From NCBI GenBank assembly GCA_030765525.1, contig JAVCCK010000008.1, positions 1 to 64,000 of the forward strand: a stretch of DNA of 64,000 bases. The letters run 5' to 3'. Made by a program: the position numbers and the translations under genes. Position 1 is the first letter of the stretch. Each line of letters starts with the position of its first letter. Of this stretch, positions 17,621 through 27,427 are shown one piece after another. Origin of the DNA: Candidatus Lernaella stagnicola (lineage in GTDB: Bacteria; Lernaellota; Lernaellaia; Lernaellales; Lernaellaceae). The notes under the pieces were generated by a model, which worked only from the letters and a program-made list of their open reading frames with translations, was not told the DNA's origin and did no database searches.

Positions 17621-18601
17621 TCAACCAAATTGTAGGACTTTGCGAACTTCCGCCATCGTCGCCTCGGCTTCCTGCCGCGCTTTGGCGTTGCCGGCTTCCA
17701 GAATGCGATCGACAAGCGTTTCGTCCGCCTCCAGTTCGGCGCGTCGCTCTTGAATGGGCGCGAGTTCCTGGTTGATCGCCTCAATCAGGGGCTTCTTGCA
17801 ATCCAGGCAACCGATGCCCGCCGTCGCGCAACCCTTCCTAACCCAATCTTTGGTCTCTTCATCAGAGTATACGCGATGCAAATCGAAAACCGGGCAAATG
17901 TCCGGATCGCCCGGATCGGTGCGCCGCTGGCGGGCCGGGTCGGTGACCATGGTTCTGATTTTCTGCGAAACGAGATCGGGCGGATCGCTCAGCAACACCG
18001 CGTTCCCGTAACTTTTCGACATCTTACGCCCGTCGGTGCCCGGCACGCGCGGTGTGGGCGTCAGGATTTCCTTCGGCAGTGGGAACACTTCACCGAAGAT
18101 GTGGTTGAAACGCTTGCCGATGGCCCGCGACAACTCGACGTGCGCGCTTTGATCTTCGCCGACCGGTACGCCGTGCGCCCGGTAAATCAGAATATCCGCC
18201 GCCTGCAGCACCGGATACCCGAGAAAGCCGAAGGTGTTCAAGTCTTTCTCTAGGATATTCTCCTGCTGATCCTTGAACGACGGATTTTTCAGCAACCATG
18301 GCAGGGGAGTGATCATCCCGAAAATCAGCGCCAGTTCCGTGTGCGCTTTGACTTGGCTCTGTACGAAAATCGTGCACTTTTCGGGGTCCAGCCCGGCGGC
18401 GAGCCAGTCGATAACCATGTCGCGGGTGTGCGGCGCGATGGTGCTGGTGTCTTCGTATTCGCTGGTGAGCGCGTGCCAGTCGGCGGCGAAGTAAAAGCAC
18501 TCGTACTCGCTCGTGAGGGATATCCAGTTGTGCAAAGCTCCGTGCAGGTGTCCCAAGTGCAATTTGCCTGTGGGTCGCATGCCGGAAAGAATGCGCGCCA
18601 T
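17621..18601 (-). CDS. trpS: Tryptophanyl-tRNA synthetase
   Basis: A 326-aa class I synthetase of ordinary length. The HIGH-type motif is HLGHLHGAL (about residue 16), with ADWHALTSEY after it. KMSKS appears as GRKMSKSYGN. An unusual cysteine pair segment (KGCATAGIGCLDCKK) lies before the C-terminal helices; such Cys-rich insertions are known in some bacterial TrpRS. It loads tRNA-Trp in the cytoplasm. It is 13 bases after the M50 protease gene and 3 bases before scpA, a gene order common in delta-type bacteria. Confidence 0.93.
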   Translation of the reverse strand: MARILSGMRPTGKLHLGHLHGALHNWISLTSEYECFYFAADWHALTSEYEDTSTIAPHTRDMVIDWLAAGLDPEKCTIFVQSQVKAHTELALIFGMITPLPWLLKNPSFKDQQENILEKDLNTFGFLGYPVLQAADILIYRAHGVPVGEDQSAHVELSRAIGKRFNHIFGEVFPLPKEILTPTPRVPGTDGRKMSKSYGNAVLLSDPPDLVSQKIRTMVTDPARQRRTDPGDPDICPVFDLHRVYSDEETKDWVRKGCATAGIGCLDCKKPLIEAINQELAPIQERRAELEADETLVDRILEAGNAKARQEAEATMAEVRKVLQFG

Positions 18602-18614
18602 CGATGCCTCCTGT

Positions 18615-19298
18615 TTACATGCCGAAAATTGGCTGGAACGTAGCCGGTATCATCACCTGCGAGAGCAGGCGGATCGGGAACACGAGAAAACTCACCACGC
18701 CCAGCATCAATAAGCCGATCACGATGAACATGCCGTAGGGCTCGATTGCCGCCACCGCGCGAGCCTGGCGATCGGGCAGGAGACCAACCAGAATTCGGCC
18801 GCCGTCCAACGGCGGTATCGGCAGCAGGTTGAACACCATGAGAAACAAATTGAACTGCACGGCGAAGTAACAAATGACGACCAGCGGTACAATCACAGTC
18901 TGCAGCATCTGCCCGCCGGGCTCGATCACCTTAAGAAGCGGGACCATGCCGTATAGCAGAAACGAGGCCAGCAGCGCGATCGCCAGATTCGCCGCAGGCC
19001 CGGCGGCCGCCACCAGGGCCATGTCCCGTTTGGGATTCCGCAGATTCATCATGTTGACCGGCACGGGTTTCGCCCAGCCGAACATCATGCCGCCAAATAT
19101 GTATAGCACGGTGGGAACGATCACCGTCCCGACCAGATCGATGTGTTTCAAGGGGTTGAGGGTCAGCCGCCCCAGCATCTTCGCCGTGTCGTCGCCAAGG
19201 CGATTCGCGGCGTATCCGTGCGACGCTTCGTGGAGCGAGATCGCCAGCAAGGCGCCCGGCGCGAGCAAAAATAGGTTGGCAACCTGGGTCATGTCCAT
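18615..19298 (-). CDS. Site-2-protease-like M50 membrane metalloprotease
   Basis: A 227-aa protein starting at the ATG at 19298, with GGAGG 11 bases before it; the open frame extends further upstream but without protein-like content. The zinc motif H23EASH27 lies in the first membrane helix, and the third ligand is in FNLLPIPPLDGGRIL. Five to six membrane segments are visible, with GWAKPVPVN between them, typical of the small bacterial S2P-like group next to trpS. It probably cleaves membrane proteins within the bilayer; its substrate is unknown. Confidence 0.88.
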   Translation of the reverse strand: MDMTQVANLFLLAPGALLAISLHEASHGYAANRLGDDTAKMLGRLTLNPLKHIDLVGTVIVPTVLYIFGGMMFGWAKPVPVNMMNLRNPKRDMALVAAAGPAANLAIALLASFLLYGMVPLLKVIEPGGQMLQTVIVPLVVICYFAVQFNLFLMVFNLLPIPPLDGGRILVGLLPDRQARAVAAIEPYGMFIVIGLLMLGVVSFLVFPIRLLSQVMIPATFQPIFGM

Positions 19299-19449
19299 CG
19301 TGTGTACGGCCTCCAGTTGAAACTCCTTTACTAACAGCCCCCAAGCATCATTGTCAACGCGACGCCCGCTTTTACCGAGGCCTCGCGGGGGAGACAAGTT
19401 CAATAAATTCCGAGGTTTTTTGGCACCGCGAAGAGGAATGTAGTCGTGA

Positions 19450-22086
19450 TCAAGGGCTTGGCGAGAGCCGCGCCCAAATTTGCTTGGCCAGCCGAAGCTC
19501 TTCCATCTTGCCGTCAACTTTGCCGTCGAGCTTCGCGTCGCGCACTTCATCGAGGATCTGCTTGAAAACCGGGCCGGGTTCCAAACCCATTTTGACCAGA
19601 TCGTCGCCGGTCAACTCGGGTTTGATTCGCGCCAGCGATGAGAAATACGCCTTGACGTTCTGCGACGCGATGTCCTGGTCGTCAAAAACCGTCGCCAGCA
19701 GCGCCGCCGGCGGTGCCTGCTCTCGCATCAAGGCCGCAAGCTGACTCGTCAGGTGGGGAGGGCGTTTGACGAGGCGTTCGCGAAGCGCCACCGCGGCATC
19801 CTGCAGTTCGGCGATTTCGCTCATTGTGTTCTCGGCCAGCGGCAATCCGGGCGCCCACTCGGCCTTTTCGGCGGGGCTCATGGTCAGGGTCAACACGGCC
19901 AACCAGAAGTGAGTAGCGCTGACCGCCGCGACATCGTCCAAGCGCCGATACCAGGAAATCGTCGCCTGAGCGCGCGTCAAAGTTTTCGCGCTCTGATCAT
20001 CGACGGCAAACGATGGATGAATGCCCGCCAAGACGCCACGTTCGGTCAGCACGACCAACACCGCCGCGGCGTCTTCTTCACCGAACACGAGCTGCATCTC
20101 TTTCCAGAGCCGCGCGGGTTCGACACGGTTTACGTAACCGCCCGCCACAGCCTCGTCGTACAGGCGATCGGTGTGAGCGCTGAAGCGAAATCCGAAGCGT
20201 TGGGCGAAGCGTGCGCCGCGAAACAACCGCGTCGGGTCCTCGACAAAAGACAGCGGGTGCAACACGCGCATCCGTCCGGCGAGCAAATCCCGCCGGCCGT
20301 CGAAGGGGTCGATCAGATGCCCCCACTCGCTCGGATGAAGCGCGAGGGCCATGGCGTTGATGCTGAAATCGCGGCGCGCCAAATCCTCGTCCAACGACGC
20401 CGCCTCGACCGACGGCAGCGCTCCCGGCTCGTCGTACCACTCGCGACGGGCCCCGGCAAAATCCACCGAACCGGCGGGACCGTACGCCGTCGCCGTGCCG
20501 AACTGCTCGTGTTCCACGACACGACCGCCGACCGCTTCGGCAAAGGCGTGCGCCAGCGCGGCCGCATCGCCTTCGACGACCACGTCCAAATCCTGATTGC
20601 CGCGCCCGAGAAGCAGATCGCGTACTACGCCCCCGACTAAAAACGCCCGCGTCTCCAGCGCCTCGGATTGCGCTGCGATTTGCACGACCGTTTCGTGCGC
20701 GTCAGGTCGCAGCAACTTGCGCATCGTGGCGGCGTAGCGTTTGTCAGCGCCCGCCGTAGTTTGCGGTGTGGGGGTTTGGTCCGTGTCGGCGACGAAGAAT
20801 TCATCGGCGGTCGCCCGCAGCACGGTCTCCCGCGACAGGAGGCCGACGAAACGCGATTCGGACATAACCGGAAAGATCGCTTGGCGGCTGTCGCGGACCA
20901 CGGGAAATAGTTCGGGCACCGTCGCCGAGGCCGGCAGAACATCCAGTTGTTCCTCGAACGCCAGTTGGGTGACCGGCAGCGGGCCCAAGCCGTGATGCAG
21001 GGCGCAGGTCGCGTCGGTCAGCGAAAGCAGGAACGCCGGTTTACCGGTTTCATCGGCCACCAACATTGTCGACTCGCGGCCCATGACGAAGCGCCGCGCA
21101 GCTTGTTCCACCGTCAACGAAGGTGGGAGCGAATCGGGCGGTGACATCAAGTCGGCCGCGCACGTGTTGCGCTGTTGGCCGATCATCGCCGCGTCCACCA
21201 ATTCCTTCAGGACGTCCCCGGTCTTGCGCCCGGTGATGATCGCCGTCAGTTCATTCCCCTCCGCGGGCACGTGGAGCACTTCGGCCAAGGACGCCAACGC
21301 CCCGCGTCCCGGCCGGGTAAAAGCGAAAACCGTCATCGCGTCGGTGTGGGTGACGGCGACGATCGTTACATCGCCGGCGCGCAAAGCGTGCAGGCGCGCC
21401 GCGCATCGATGAACGTCCACATCCGACGGAGCGGCGGTTTCGCCGACAACCACCCGCAGGCGGCCGATTTGCTGAGGCCGGGCGCTACGCAGGAGATCGG
21501 CGAGCACCACGGTCTCATCCGAACTCATGGCCTGCCGAGCGGTGGTGGCGACCACCTCGAGGTCGGCGCCGAAATCCAGTAGCTGAGCGGCGGCGCGAAA
21601 GTCATCGGACGTCGTGTGGGGCAAGGTGAGGCCGCCGGTTTTTTCAAACAAGCCGAGCAGCGCCCAGGTCGCCTCGTCGGGCATCAGTTTGAGCCCGCGG
21701 GCCAGGAGAAGCTGCAACACAATGGTGACGCAGGCGCCGGTTTTTTCGGTCACCTCCATCGTACCTTCGAGATCGACGGGCGAGCGCGGGTGATTGTCGT
21801 ACAGGTGCAATTCGATATCGGGGTTCTCGGCCAAAGCCACCAAACCGCCGATGTTATCCGGACGGCGCGTGCCGACGAGAATCAGCCGATCGACATCGGC
21901 GAAAGATATCTCCTCGGCCTTTTTCAGTCGCAGGCTGCGCAACATCGCGGCGGTCGTTTCGCTGGTGAGCAACTCGCCGTGGGGCTCGGGCACAATCAAC
22001 GCCGCGCCGGGATACAGCTTGCGTGTCATCAGCAAGCAGCCGATGGCGTCCCAGTCGGGATTCGTATGGGTGGCGACAACATTCAT
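19450..22086 (-). CDS. DHH-CBS-tRNA nucleotidyltransferase fusion
   Basis: An 878-aa multidomain protein. Residues about 1-310 are a DHH/DHHA1-like phosphoesterase (THTNPDWDAIGCLLM, LYDNHPRSP). Two CBS units follow (about 315-435, PPDSLPPSLTVEQAARRFV; VVRDSRQAIFPV). The rest is a class II CCA-adding or poly(A) polymerase domain with AFLVGGVVRDLLLGR, DLDVVVEGD, RRDFSINAMAL, DPTRLFRGARFAQRFGF. This architecture is known in delta-type and some other bacteria, where the enzyme adds A or CCA to tRNA ends. It is the last gene of the mutS-amidase-xerD run. Confidence 0.88.
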   Translation of the reverse strand: MNVVATHTNPDWDAIGCLLMTRKLYPGAALIVPEPHGELLTSETTAAMLRSLRLKKAEEISFADVDRLILVGTRRPDNIGGLVALAENPDIELHLYDNHPRSPVDLEGTMEVTEKTGACVTIVLQLLLARGLKLMPDEATWALLGLFEKTGGLTLPHTTSDDFRAAAQLLDFGADLEVVATTARQAMSSDETVVLADLLRSARPQQIGRLRVVVGETAAPSDVDVHRCAARLHALRAGDVTIVAVTHTDAMTVFAFTRPGRGALASLAEVLHVPAEGNELTAIITGRKTGDVLKELVDAAMIGQQRNTCAADLMSPPDSLPPSLTVEQAARRFVMGRESTMLVADETGKPAFLLSLTDATCALHHGLGPLPVTQLAFEEQLDVLPASATVPELFPVVRDSRQAIFPVMSESRFVGLLSRETVLRATADEFFVADTDQTPTPQTTAGADKRYAATMRKLLRPDAHETVVQIAAQSEALETRAFLVGGVVRDLLLGRGNQDLDVVVEGDAAALAHAFAEAVGGRVVEHEQFGTATAYGPAGSVDFAGARREWYDEPGALPSVEAASLDEDLARRDFSINAMALALHPSEWGHLIDPFDGRRDLLAGRMRVLHPLSFVEDPTRLFRGARFAQRFGFRFSAHTDRLYDEAVAGGYVNRVEPARLWKEMQLVFGEEDAAAVLVVLTERGVLAGIHPSFAVDDQSAKTLTRAQATISWYRRLDDVAAVSATHFWLAVLTLTMSPAEKAEWAPGLPLAENTMSEIAELQDAAVALRERLVKRPPHLTSQLAALMREQAPPAALLATVFDDQDIASQNVKAYFSSLARIKPELTGDDLVKMGLEPGPVFKQILDEVRDAKLDGKVDGKMEELRLAKQIWARLSPSP

Positions 22087-22130
22087 CAGTTATGGGATTC
22101 GTAGCAAAAACGACCCGCCGACGCCAGTCG

Positions 22131-23021
22131 TTATCCTCGCGGATGATGTTTATGGTGAATCGACTTCAGCCGCTCGCGAGTTACATGGGTATAAATTTCC
22201 GTCGTGGAAAGGTCAGTGTGACCGAGCATTTCCTGCACCGCCCGCAGATCGGCGCCGTGAGCCAACAGGTGTGTGGCGAAACTGTGCCGCAGCACGTGCG
22301 GCGAAATCTTGCGCGGGATTCCCGCGAGTTTCGCGTAGTGATTCACCAAGACGTAGAATCGCTGCCGCGTCATCGGGCCGCCCTTTTGCGAAAGGAACAC
22401 CGCGTCGCCCGCCTTTTTTATCAGCAAGCGCGGACGGCTTTCGTCCAAGTAGCGTTGCAGCCAATGGCCGGCCTCGTCACCGATCGGCACGAGCCGTTCT
22501 TTCCGTCGCTTGCCCAGCACGCGCAGAATGCCGATGTCCAAACGCAGCGCGCCCATCGGCAGGCCGACCAATTCCGAAACCCGCAGGCCGCTGGCGTAGA
22601 GCGTTTCGATCATCGCCTTATCGCGCAGCCCGAGCGGCGTCGCGACATCGGGCGCGGCGAGCAGCCTTTCCACTTCCTTTTCGTTGAGTGTCTTGGGTAA
22701 TCGCAGCTTTTTCTTTTGCAGATCGACCAACTCGGCCGGATTGCCGGGCAGGGCGCCCTCGAAGACCAGAAAGCGCAGAAAACTTCGCACGGCGACCAGG
22801 TTGCGTTGCGCGGTGACCGCCGAGACGCCGTCCACGTTGCGCCGGTGCACCACGAAGGCGAGTACTGCCGCCTCGTCGATGGCGGTGACTTCCGTCAAGT
22901 CGCGACCTTCGCAAAACGTGGCAAAACGCGCTAGGTCGCGCCCGTAGGCATCCAGCGTGTGCGGGCTGGCGCCGTCCTCGACTTTCTTGTGCGCCAGATA
23001 GGCGTCGATCCAGCTTTCCAC
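22131..23021 (-). CDS. xerD: XerD-like tyrosine recombinase
   Basis: A 296-aa recombinase of normal length with the full catalytic set: Arg in ASGLRVSEL, Lys in LGKRRKERLVP, HVLRHS, H in MLGHTDLSTT and the nucleophile Tyr in TEIYTHV. The ending RERLKSIHHKHHPRG is XerD-like. It resolves chromosome dimers at dif together with XerC and FtsK. It is complete, unlike the integrase remnant at 11257-12144. It starts 2 bases after the amidase gene ends. Confidence 0.9.
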   Translation of the reverse strand: MESWIDAYLAHKKVEDGASPHTLDAYGRDLARFATFCEGRDLTEVTAIDEAAVLAFVVHRRNVDGVSAVTAQRNLVAVRSFLRFLVFEGALPGNPAELVDLQKKKLRLPKTLNEKEVERLLAAPDVATPLGLRDKAMIETLYASGLRVSELVGLPMGALRLDIGILRVLGKRRKERLVPIGDEAGHWLQRYLDESRPRLLIKKAGDAVFLSQKGGPMTRQRFYVLVNHYAKLAGIPRKISPHVLRHSFATHLLAHGADLRAVQEMLGHTDLSTTEIYTHVTRERLKSIHHKHHPRG

Positions 23022-23023
23022 CG

Positions 23024-24688
23024 CTATGACTCCGTGGCCAAGAAAAGGACGATGCCGTCGGCGACTCCCTCCGCAAGTTTGGCGCGGTAATCCGACCGTG
23101 TCAGCAGCTTCGCCTCTTGCCGATGCGTCGCGAAGCCGATCTCCACGAGCACCGCCGGCATGCGCGCTCCGGAAAGAACGAAAAAAGGCGCCGCTTTGAC
23201 GCCCCGGTTTGCGGCGTGCCGCACCGTCCGCGCCTGACCCAAAAGCCGCCGCTGAATCGAATATGCCAGCGACGAGGACAAGGCTCCCAGGCGGGCGCGC
23301 TCGGCGACGTCGATTTGCGCCGGTGAGAAAACACCGGCTCGCCCCGCTTGGTTTTCAAAGTCGACAATGCCCTCGTCTTCGGCGCTGATCTGCGGTTCGT
23401 ACACGTAGGTTTCGATGCCGTTGCTCGTGAGTCGCGGGCTGGCGTTGACGTGCAGCGAAACAAAGAGATCAGCTTGCACGTCATTGGCGAACGCGAAGCG
23501 TGCATCCAGCGGCAGGTACGCGTCGTCGTCGCGCGTCAGCAAAACGCGCACGCCCGGCAACGCGGCCAAACGGTTGCGGGCGCGCTTGGCCACGTCCAGC
23601 ACGACGGTTTTCTCGACTAGCCCGTCGGAGTGAGCGCCCAGGTCCGAACCGCCGTGGCCGGGGTCGAGCACGATCAACGTGTCGGCGACGGGCAGCCTAG
23701 TGCTTCCCGGCGCTTTGATCTCGATCACGACCCGCGCCGGGGCTTGCAGCAGGTTGACCCGCGTTCCCGAAAACGACTTCGTATCCAACGTCAGCCGCAC
23801 GCCGGATGCAGAAGTTTGTAGGGCGATGTGCCGCACGGGCCCACTCGTCAAATTCGGCGGCTCCACCGTCTCCGGCAGGACCGCGCCGCGCAAATCGACT
23901 GTTACCGTGCCGCTTTCGTCGTCACTGCGGGGCGGCCGGGCGGCATGCTCGACAAGCACCGGGGCCGACAGGTAAACCACGATTGTCGTCCGTCCGGCGA
24001 TGCTCCACGCTTCGATTTTCGTGACAGAGGGACCGGCCGGCGCGGCGGGCTCCGGCGTGGGTGCGGGCGTCGGCTCAGGAGTCGGTTCGGGCGTTGGTTC
24101 CGGTGTAGGCTCTGGCGTCGGCTCGGGTGTCGGTTCAGGTGCGGGCTCGGGTGTCGGTTCGGGTGTCGGCTCGGGTTCAGGCGCGAACGCCGCGAGGCGC
24201 TCAGTTCCGTCCAGCGCCTTTTGGACCATGTCGCCATCGGCGTAGCGATCGACGATTTCCCGGTAGAGGCGATAAGCGTCAGCGGGCCGGTCGAATTTCT
24301 TTTCCCAAATCTCAGCGGCGCGAAGCAGCCCGTCGTCGGCCAACGGGTGATCGCCGTACACTCGCGCCAACCAATCGAAAACCTTCAGCGACTCGAGCAA
24401 ATCGGCTTCTCGTCCCGACCAACGGGCGAGTCGTGTGTAGGCGTCGCCGGCCAAGTACAAGGCGTCGGGCGCTCGCGAGTGCGATGGGAACGCCTCCACG
24501 AAATCGAGAAATCCGCGGATATGTTTGTTCCACTGCACGCGTTGATGCTGTGCTTGGATGTTGCCCAGAAAATCATCGTAGGCCGCGCGAAGCTGTAGAT
24601 AAGCGTCCTCGATATCGTCGGCGGCCAGCGGGGCGGCCAGCCAGCACAGTAGGATGAGGACTGCGGCGAGGCGCTTCACTTTTTGCAT
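23024..24688 (-). CDS. N-acetylmuramoyl-L-alanine amidase with AMIN domain
   Basis: A 554-aa exported protein. A signal peptide (LAAVLILLCWLAAPLAAD) is followed by a helical TPR-like region (about 25-165) and a long Glu-Pro-Thr-Pro linker (about 170-215). The AMIN domain (about 220-330, VTKIEAWSIAGRTTIVVYLSAP) targets the septal wall. The C-terminal Amidase_3 domain shows the zinc motif in VLDPGHGGSDLG, VEKTVVLDVA, SLHVNAS and PAVLVEIGFATH. It cleaves the stem peptide from peptidoglycan during cell separation (AmiC type). It overlaps mutS by 13 bases. The TPR-like addition is unusual for AmiC. Confidence 0.88.
   Translation of the reverse strand: MQKVKRLAAVLILLCWLAAPLAADDIEDAYLQLRAAYDDFLGNIQAQHQRVQWNKHIRGFLDFVEAFPSHSRAPDALYLAGDAYTRLARWSGREADLLESLKVFDWLARVYGDHPLADDGLLRAAEIWEKKFDRPADAYRLYREIVDRYADGDMVQKALDGTERLAAFAPEPEPTPEPTPEPAPEPTPEPTPEPTPEPTPEPTPEPTPAPTPEPAAPAGPSVTKIEAWSIAGRTTIVVYLSAPVLVEHAARPPRSDDESGTVTVDLRGAVLPETVEPPNLTSGPVRHIALQTSASGVRLTLDTKSFSGTRVNLLQAPARVVIEIKAPGSTRLPVADTLIVLDPGHGGSDLGAHSDGLVEKTVVLDVAKRARNRLAALPGVRVLLTRDDDAYLPLDARFAFANDVQADLFVSLHVNASPRLTSNGIETYVYEPQISAEDEGIVDFENQAGRAGVFSPAQIDVAERARLGALSSSLAYSIQRRLLGQARTVRHAANRGVKAAPFFVLSGARMPAVLVEIGFATHRQEAKLLTRSDYRAKLAEGVADGIVLFLATES
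24049..24183. repeat. 12-bp tandem repeats encoding an EPTP linker
   Basis: About eleven imperfect copies of a 12-bp unit encode Glu-Pro-Thr/Ala-Pro on the minus strand inside the amidase gene. The tract forms an extended spacer between the N-terminal helical region and the AMIN domain. Copy number may vary by slippage. Confidence 0.8.
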
Positions 24689-27303
24689 TTCTCCTGTAAG
24701 CGGACCAGGGCGCGCAGGGCCTCCAGCGGCGTTAATCCGTCCAGGTCCATGGCGCGGATTTCCTCTTCCACCGGCGAGGGCGCGCCGGCGAACAACTGCA
24801 GTTGGCCGGTTTTTGGTTTGCCTTCTTCGGATTGCCGCTTGGCGATCCGCGCGTGGCCGACTTCGTCGTACTCCACGGCTTCGAGGTTAGCCAGCACTTC
24901 CTTGGCGCGGTCGATAACCTGCGGCGGCAGCCCGGCCAAGCGTGCGACCTGAATTCCGTATGAACGGCTCGTCGCGCCGGGTACGATCTTCCGCAGAAAG
25001 AGGATGTCGTCGTTCCATTCCTTGACCGAGATATTGAAATTCCGCACGCCGGGGAGGGTGCGGGCCATGTCGGTCAACTCGTGATAGTGCGTGGCGAACA
25101 TGGTGCGTGCGCCGACGTGCTGTTCGTCGCGGATAAATTCCGCCACGGCCCAGGCGATCGACAGGCCGTCGAAGGTGCTGGTGCCGCGGCCGACTTCGTC
25201 GAGTACGATCAGCGAGCGCCGCGACGCATTGCGAAGGATGTCCGCGGTTTCGGTCATCTCCACCATGAACGTGCTTTGCCCGCGGGCCAGATTGTCCGAC
25301 GCGCCCACCCGCGTAAACACCCGGTCGACCACGCCCACGTGGCAACTGGACGCCGGGACGAACGAACCCATTTGGGCCATCACCACGATCAGCGCGACTT
25401 GGCGTATATACGTGGACTTGCCGGCCATGTTCGGACCGGTGATCAGCAGCAGGCGGTTGTCGCCGATGTCCAGGAAGGCGTCGTTGGGCACGAATCGTTC
25501 TTCCTTGAACGCAACCTCCACGACCGGATGGCGGCCGTCCTTGATATCCAAGGTGTCGTCCGGTCCGACGGTCGGCTTGCAGTAGCCGCGGGTCTCGGCC
25601 AGCAGCGCGAAGCACGCCAGCACATCGACTTGCGCCACCACGCGGGCGCTGGTTTGAATGCGCTCGACCTGGTCGGCCACAATCTGCCGCACTTGCGTGA
25701 ACAAGTCGTATTCGAGCTCGCTCAGCTTGTCCTGCGCGGTGAGAATCTTCTCCTCGATCTCCTTGAGCTCGGGCGTGATGAAACGCTCCGCGTTCACCAG
25801 CGTTTGCTTGCGTGTGTAGTCCTCGGGCACGAGGTGCAGGTTCGCTTTGCTCACTTCGATGTAGTAGCCGAAGACGTTGTTGTAGCGGACCTTCAGGCTC
25901 GTCACGCCGGTGCGCTGCCGCTCGCGCTGCTCGATCTCGGCGATGATGCCGCGGCCGCTGCGGGCAATGTGCCGCAACTCATCGACCTGCTCGTCGTAGC
26001 CGCTCTTGATCAGACTACCCTCGCGCACGGTGATCGGCGGTTCGTCATCGATAGCGTTATCCAGCAGACCGCGAATGTCCTCGAGCAAGTCCAGCGACTC
26101 GACCAGTTCCCGCAAGAGGGGACTTTCAAAGACCGCCAACGCCGCCTGCAAATCAGGTAGGCGGGCGAGGCTGACGCGCAAGCTCACTAGGTCGCGGGCG
26201 TTGCAGGATGCGAGGCCGATCTTCCCCGCCAGGCGCTCCAAGTCGTGGATCGTCTCCATGGCCTCGCCGAGGGCTTCGCGATCGGCACGGCGCTGCACGA
26301 GTTCGGCCACCGCGTCCAGGCGTCCCCGAATCGGCTCGGGCTGCACGAGGGGATAGGTGATCCAACGCTTCAGCAGGCGTGCGCCCATGGCGGTGCGGGT
26401 TTCGTCAAGCACGGCCAACAAGCTGTCACGACGCCCGCCGTCGCGGAGGTTGGCGGTCAACTCGAGGTTCCGCTTCGCCGCTTCATCCAAGACGAGAAAA
26501 GCGCCGGACCGATCCACGATGATCTCGCGGAGATGCGCCAGCTCGCGTTTCTGAGTCATCTGCAGGTAGATCAACGTCGCCCCGGCCGCGCACATCGCGG
26601 GCGCCAACTCGTCGTTGGGCTCGAAACGCGGAAACTGCTCGGTCAGGCGCGCGCGGGCGTCGTCCAGATCGAAGGTGTCGGGCGATTGAAAGGTCAAGAA
26701 GCGACCGGGCAACGCTTGTTGCAGTTGCGCCACGCGCGGGTCGTCCTGCAAGCCCTCGGGAAGAATAATCTCCGCCGGTTCCGCGCGGACCCATTCATCG
26801 GCCAGATCCTCCAGCGACTCGTGTTGTCCGATCCGAAACTCGCCCGTCGAGAGGTCGCAGAGGCAAAAGCCGTATTCGTCGTCGGCCAGGTACACGCCCA
26901 TCAGGTAGTTGTTGTCTTTTTCGTCGAGCAAGTCGTCGCTGCCGATCACCAGGCCCGGCGTGACCACACGTGTGACGGCGCGTTTGACGATCCCCTTGGC
27001 TTGGCGCGGGTCTTCGATCTGGTCGCAAATGGCCACTTTGCGCCCGGCGCGCACCAGCTTGGCCAGGTAGGAACTCAGCGCATGATAGGGGATGCCGCAC
27101 AGGGGGATTCGCTCGCCGGCGGATTTGTGGGAGCGGCTCGTCAGGGCGATGTCGAGGATCTTCGCGGCGATTTCGGCGTCCTCGAAGAACATCTCGTAAA
27201 AATCGCCCATGCGAAACAATAAGATATGGCCCGGGTACTGCGACTTGATGTCGAGGTACTGGCGTATCATGGGCGTAAGTTTTTTGGTCGCCTTTGTGGC
27301 CAT
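24676..27303 (-). CDS. mutS: DNA mismatch repair protein MutS
   Basis: An 875-aa protein starting at MATKATKK; the open frame has 19 more residues upstream with no support. The mismatch-recognition motif is intact (HILLFRMGDFYEMFFEDA, with the Phe-x-Glu reading head as F-Y-E). The clamp and lever domains follow. The ATPase has Walker A LITGPNMAGKSTYIRQVALI, Walker B LIVLDEVGRGTSTFDG and ATHYHEL. An acidic C-terminus ends the protein. It is the first gene of the operon with the amidase, xerD and CCA-adding genes. Confidence 0.95.
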   Translation of the reverse strand: MATKATKKLTPMIRQYLDIKSQYPGHILLFRMGDFYEMFFEDAEIAAKILDIALTSRSHKSAGERIPLCGIPYHALSSYLAKLVRAGRKVAICDQIEDPRQAKGIVKRAVTRVVTPGLVIGSDDLLDEKDNNYLMGVYLADDEYGFCLCDLSTGEFRIGQHESLEDLADEWVRAEPAEIILPEGLQDDPRVAQLQQALPGRFLTFQSPDTFDLDDARARLTEQFPRFEPNDELAPAMCAAGATLIYLQMTQKRELAHLREIIVDRSGAFLVLDEAAKRNLELTANLRDGGRRDSLLAVLDETRTAMGARLLKRWITYPLVQPEPIRGRLDAVAELVQRRADREALGEAMETIHDLERLAGKIGLASCNARDLVSLRVSLARLPDLQAALAVFESPLLRELVESLDLLEDIRGLLDNAIDDEPPITVREGSLIKSGYDEQVDELRHIARSGRGIIAEIEQRERQRTGVTSLKVRYNNVFGYYIEVSKANLHLVPEDYTRKQTLVNAERFITPELKEIEEKILTAQDKLSELEYDLFTQVRQIVADQVERIQTSARVVAQVDVLACFALLAETRGYCKPTVGPDDTLDIKDGRHPVVEVAFKEERFVPNDAFLDIGDNRLLLITGPNMAGKSTYIRQVALIVVMAQMGSFVPASSCHVGVVDRVFTRVGASDNLARGQSTFMVEMTETADILRNASRRSLIVLDEVGRGTSTFDGLSIAWAVAEFIRDEQHVGARTMFATHYHELTDMARTLPGVRNFNISVKEWNDDILFLRKIVPGATSRSYGIQVARLAGLPPQVIDRAKEVLANLEAVEYDEVGHARIAKRQSEEGKPKTGQLQLFAGAPSPVEEEIRAMDLDGLTPLEALRALVRLQEKCKK

Positions 27304-27427
27304 GCCGCAATCCCGTGGAACTTGAATCGACAAGCTAACAAAATCGATGGACCGCTTCAAACAGATCGTCCGGAGCGGATAAGACGCCTTAGCCGTTCAG
27401 AGATCGCGCCGGCGTATCGGCCGCGGA

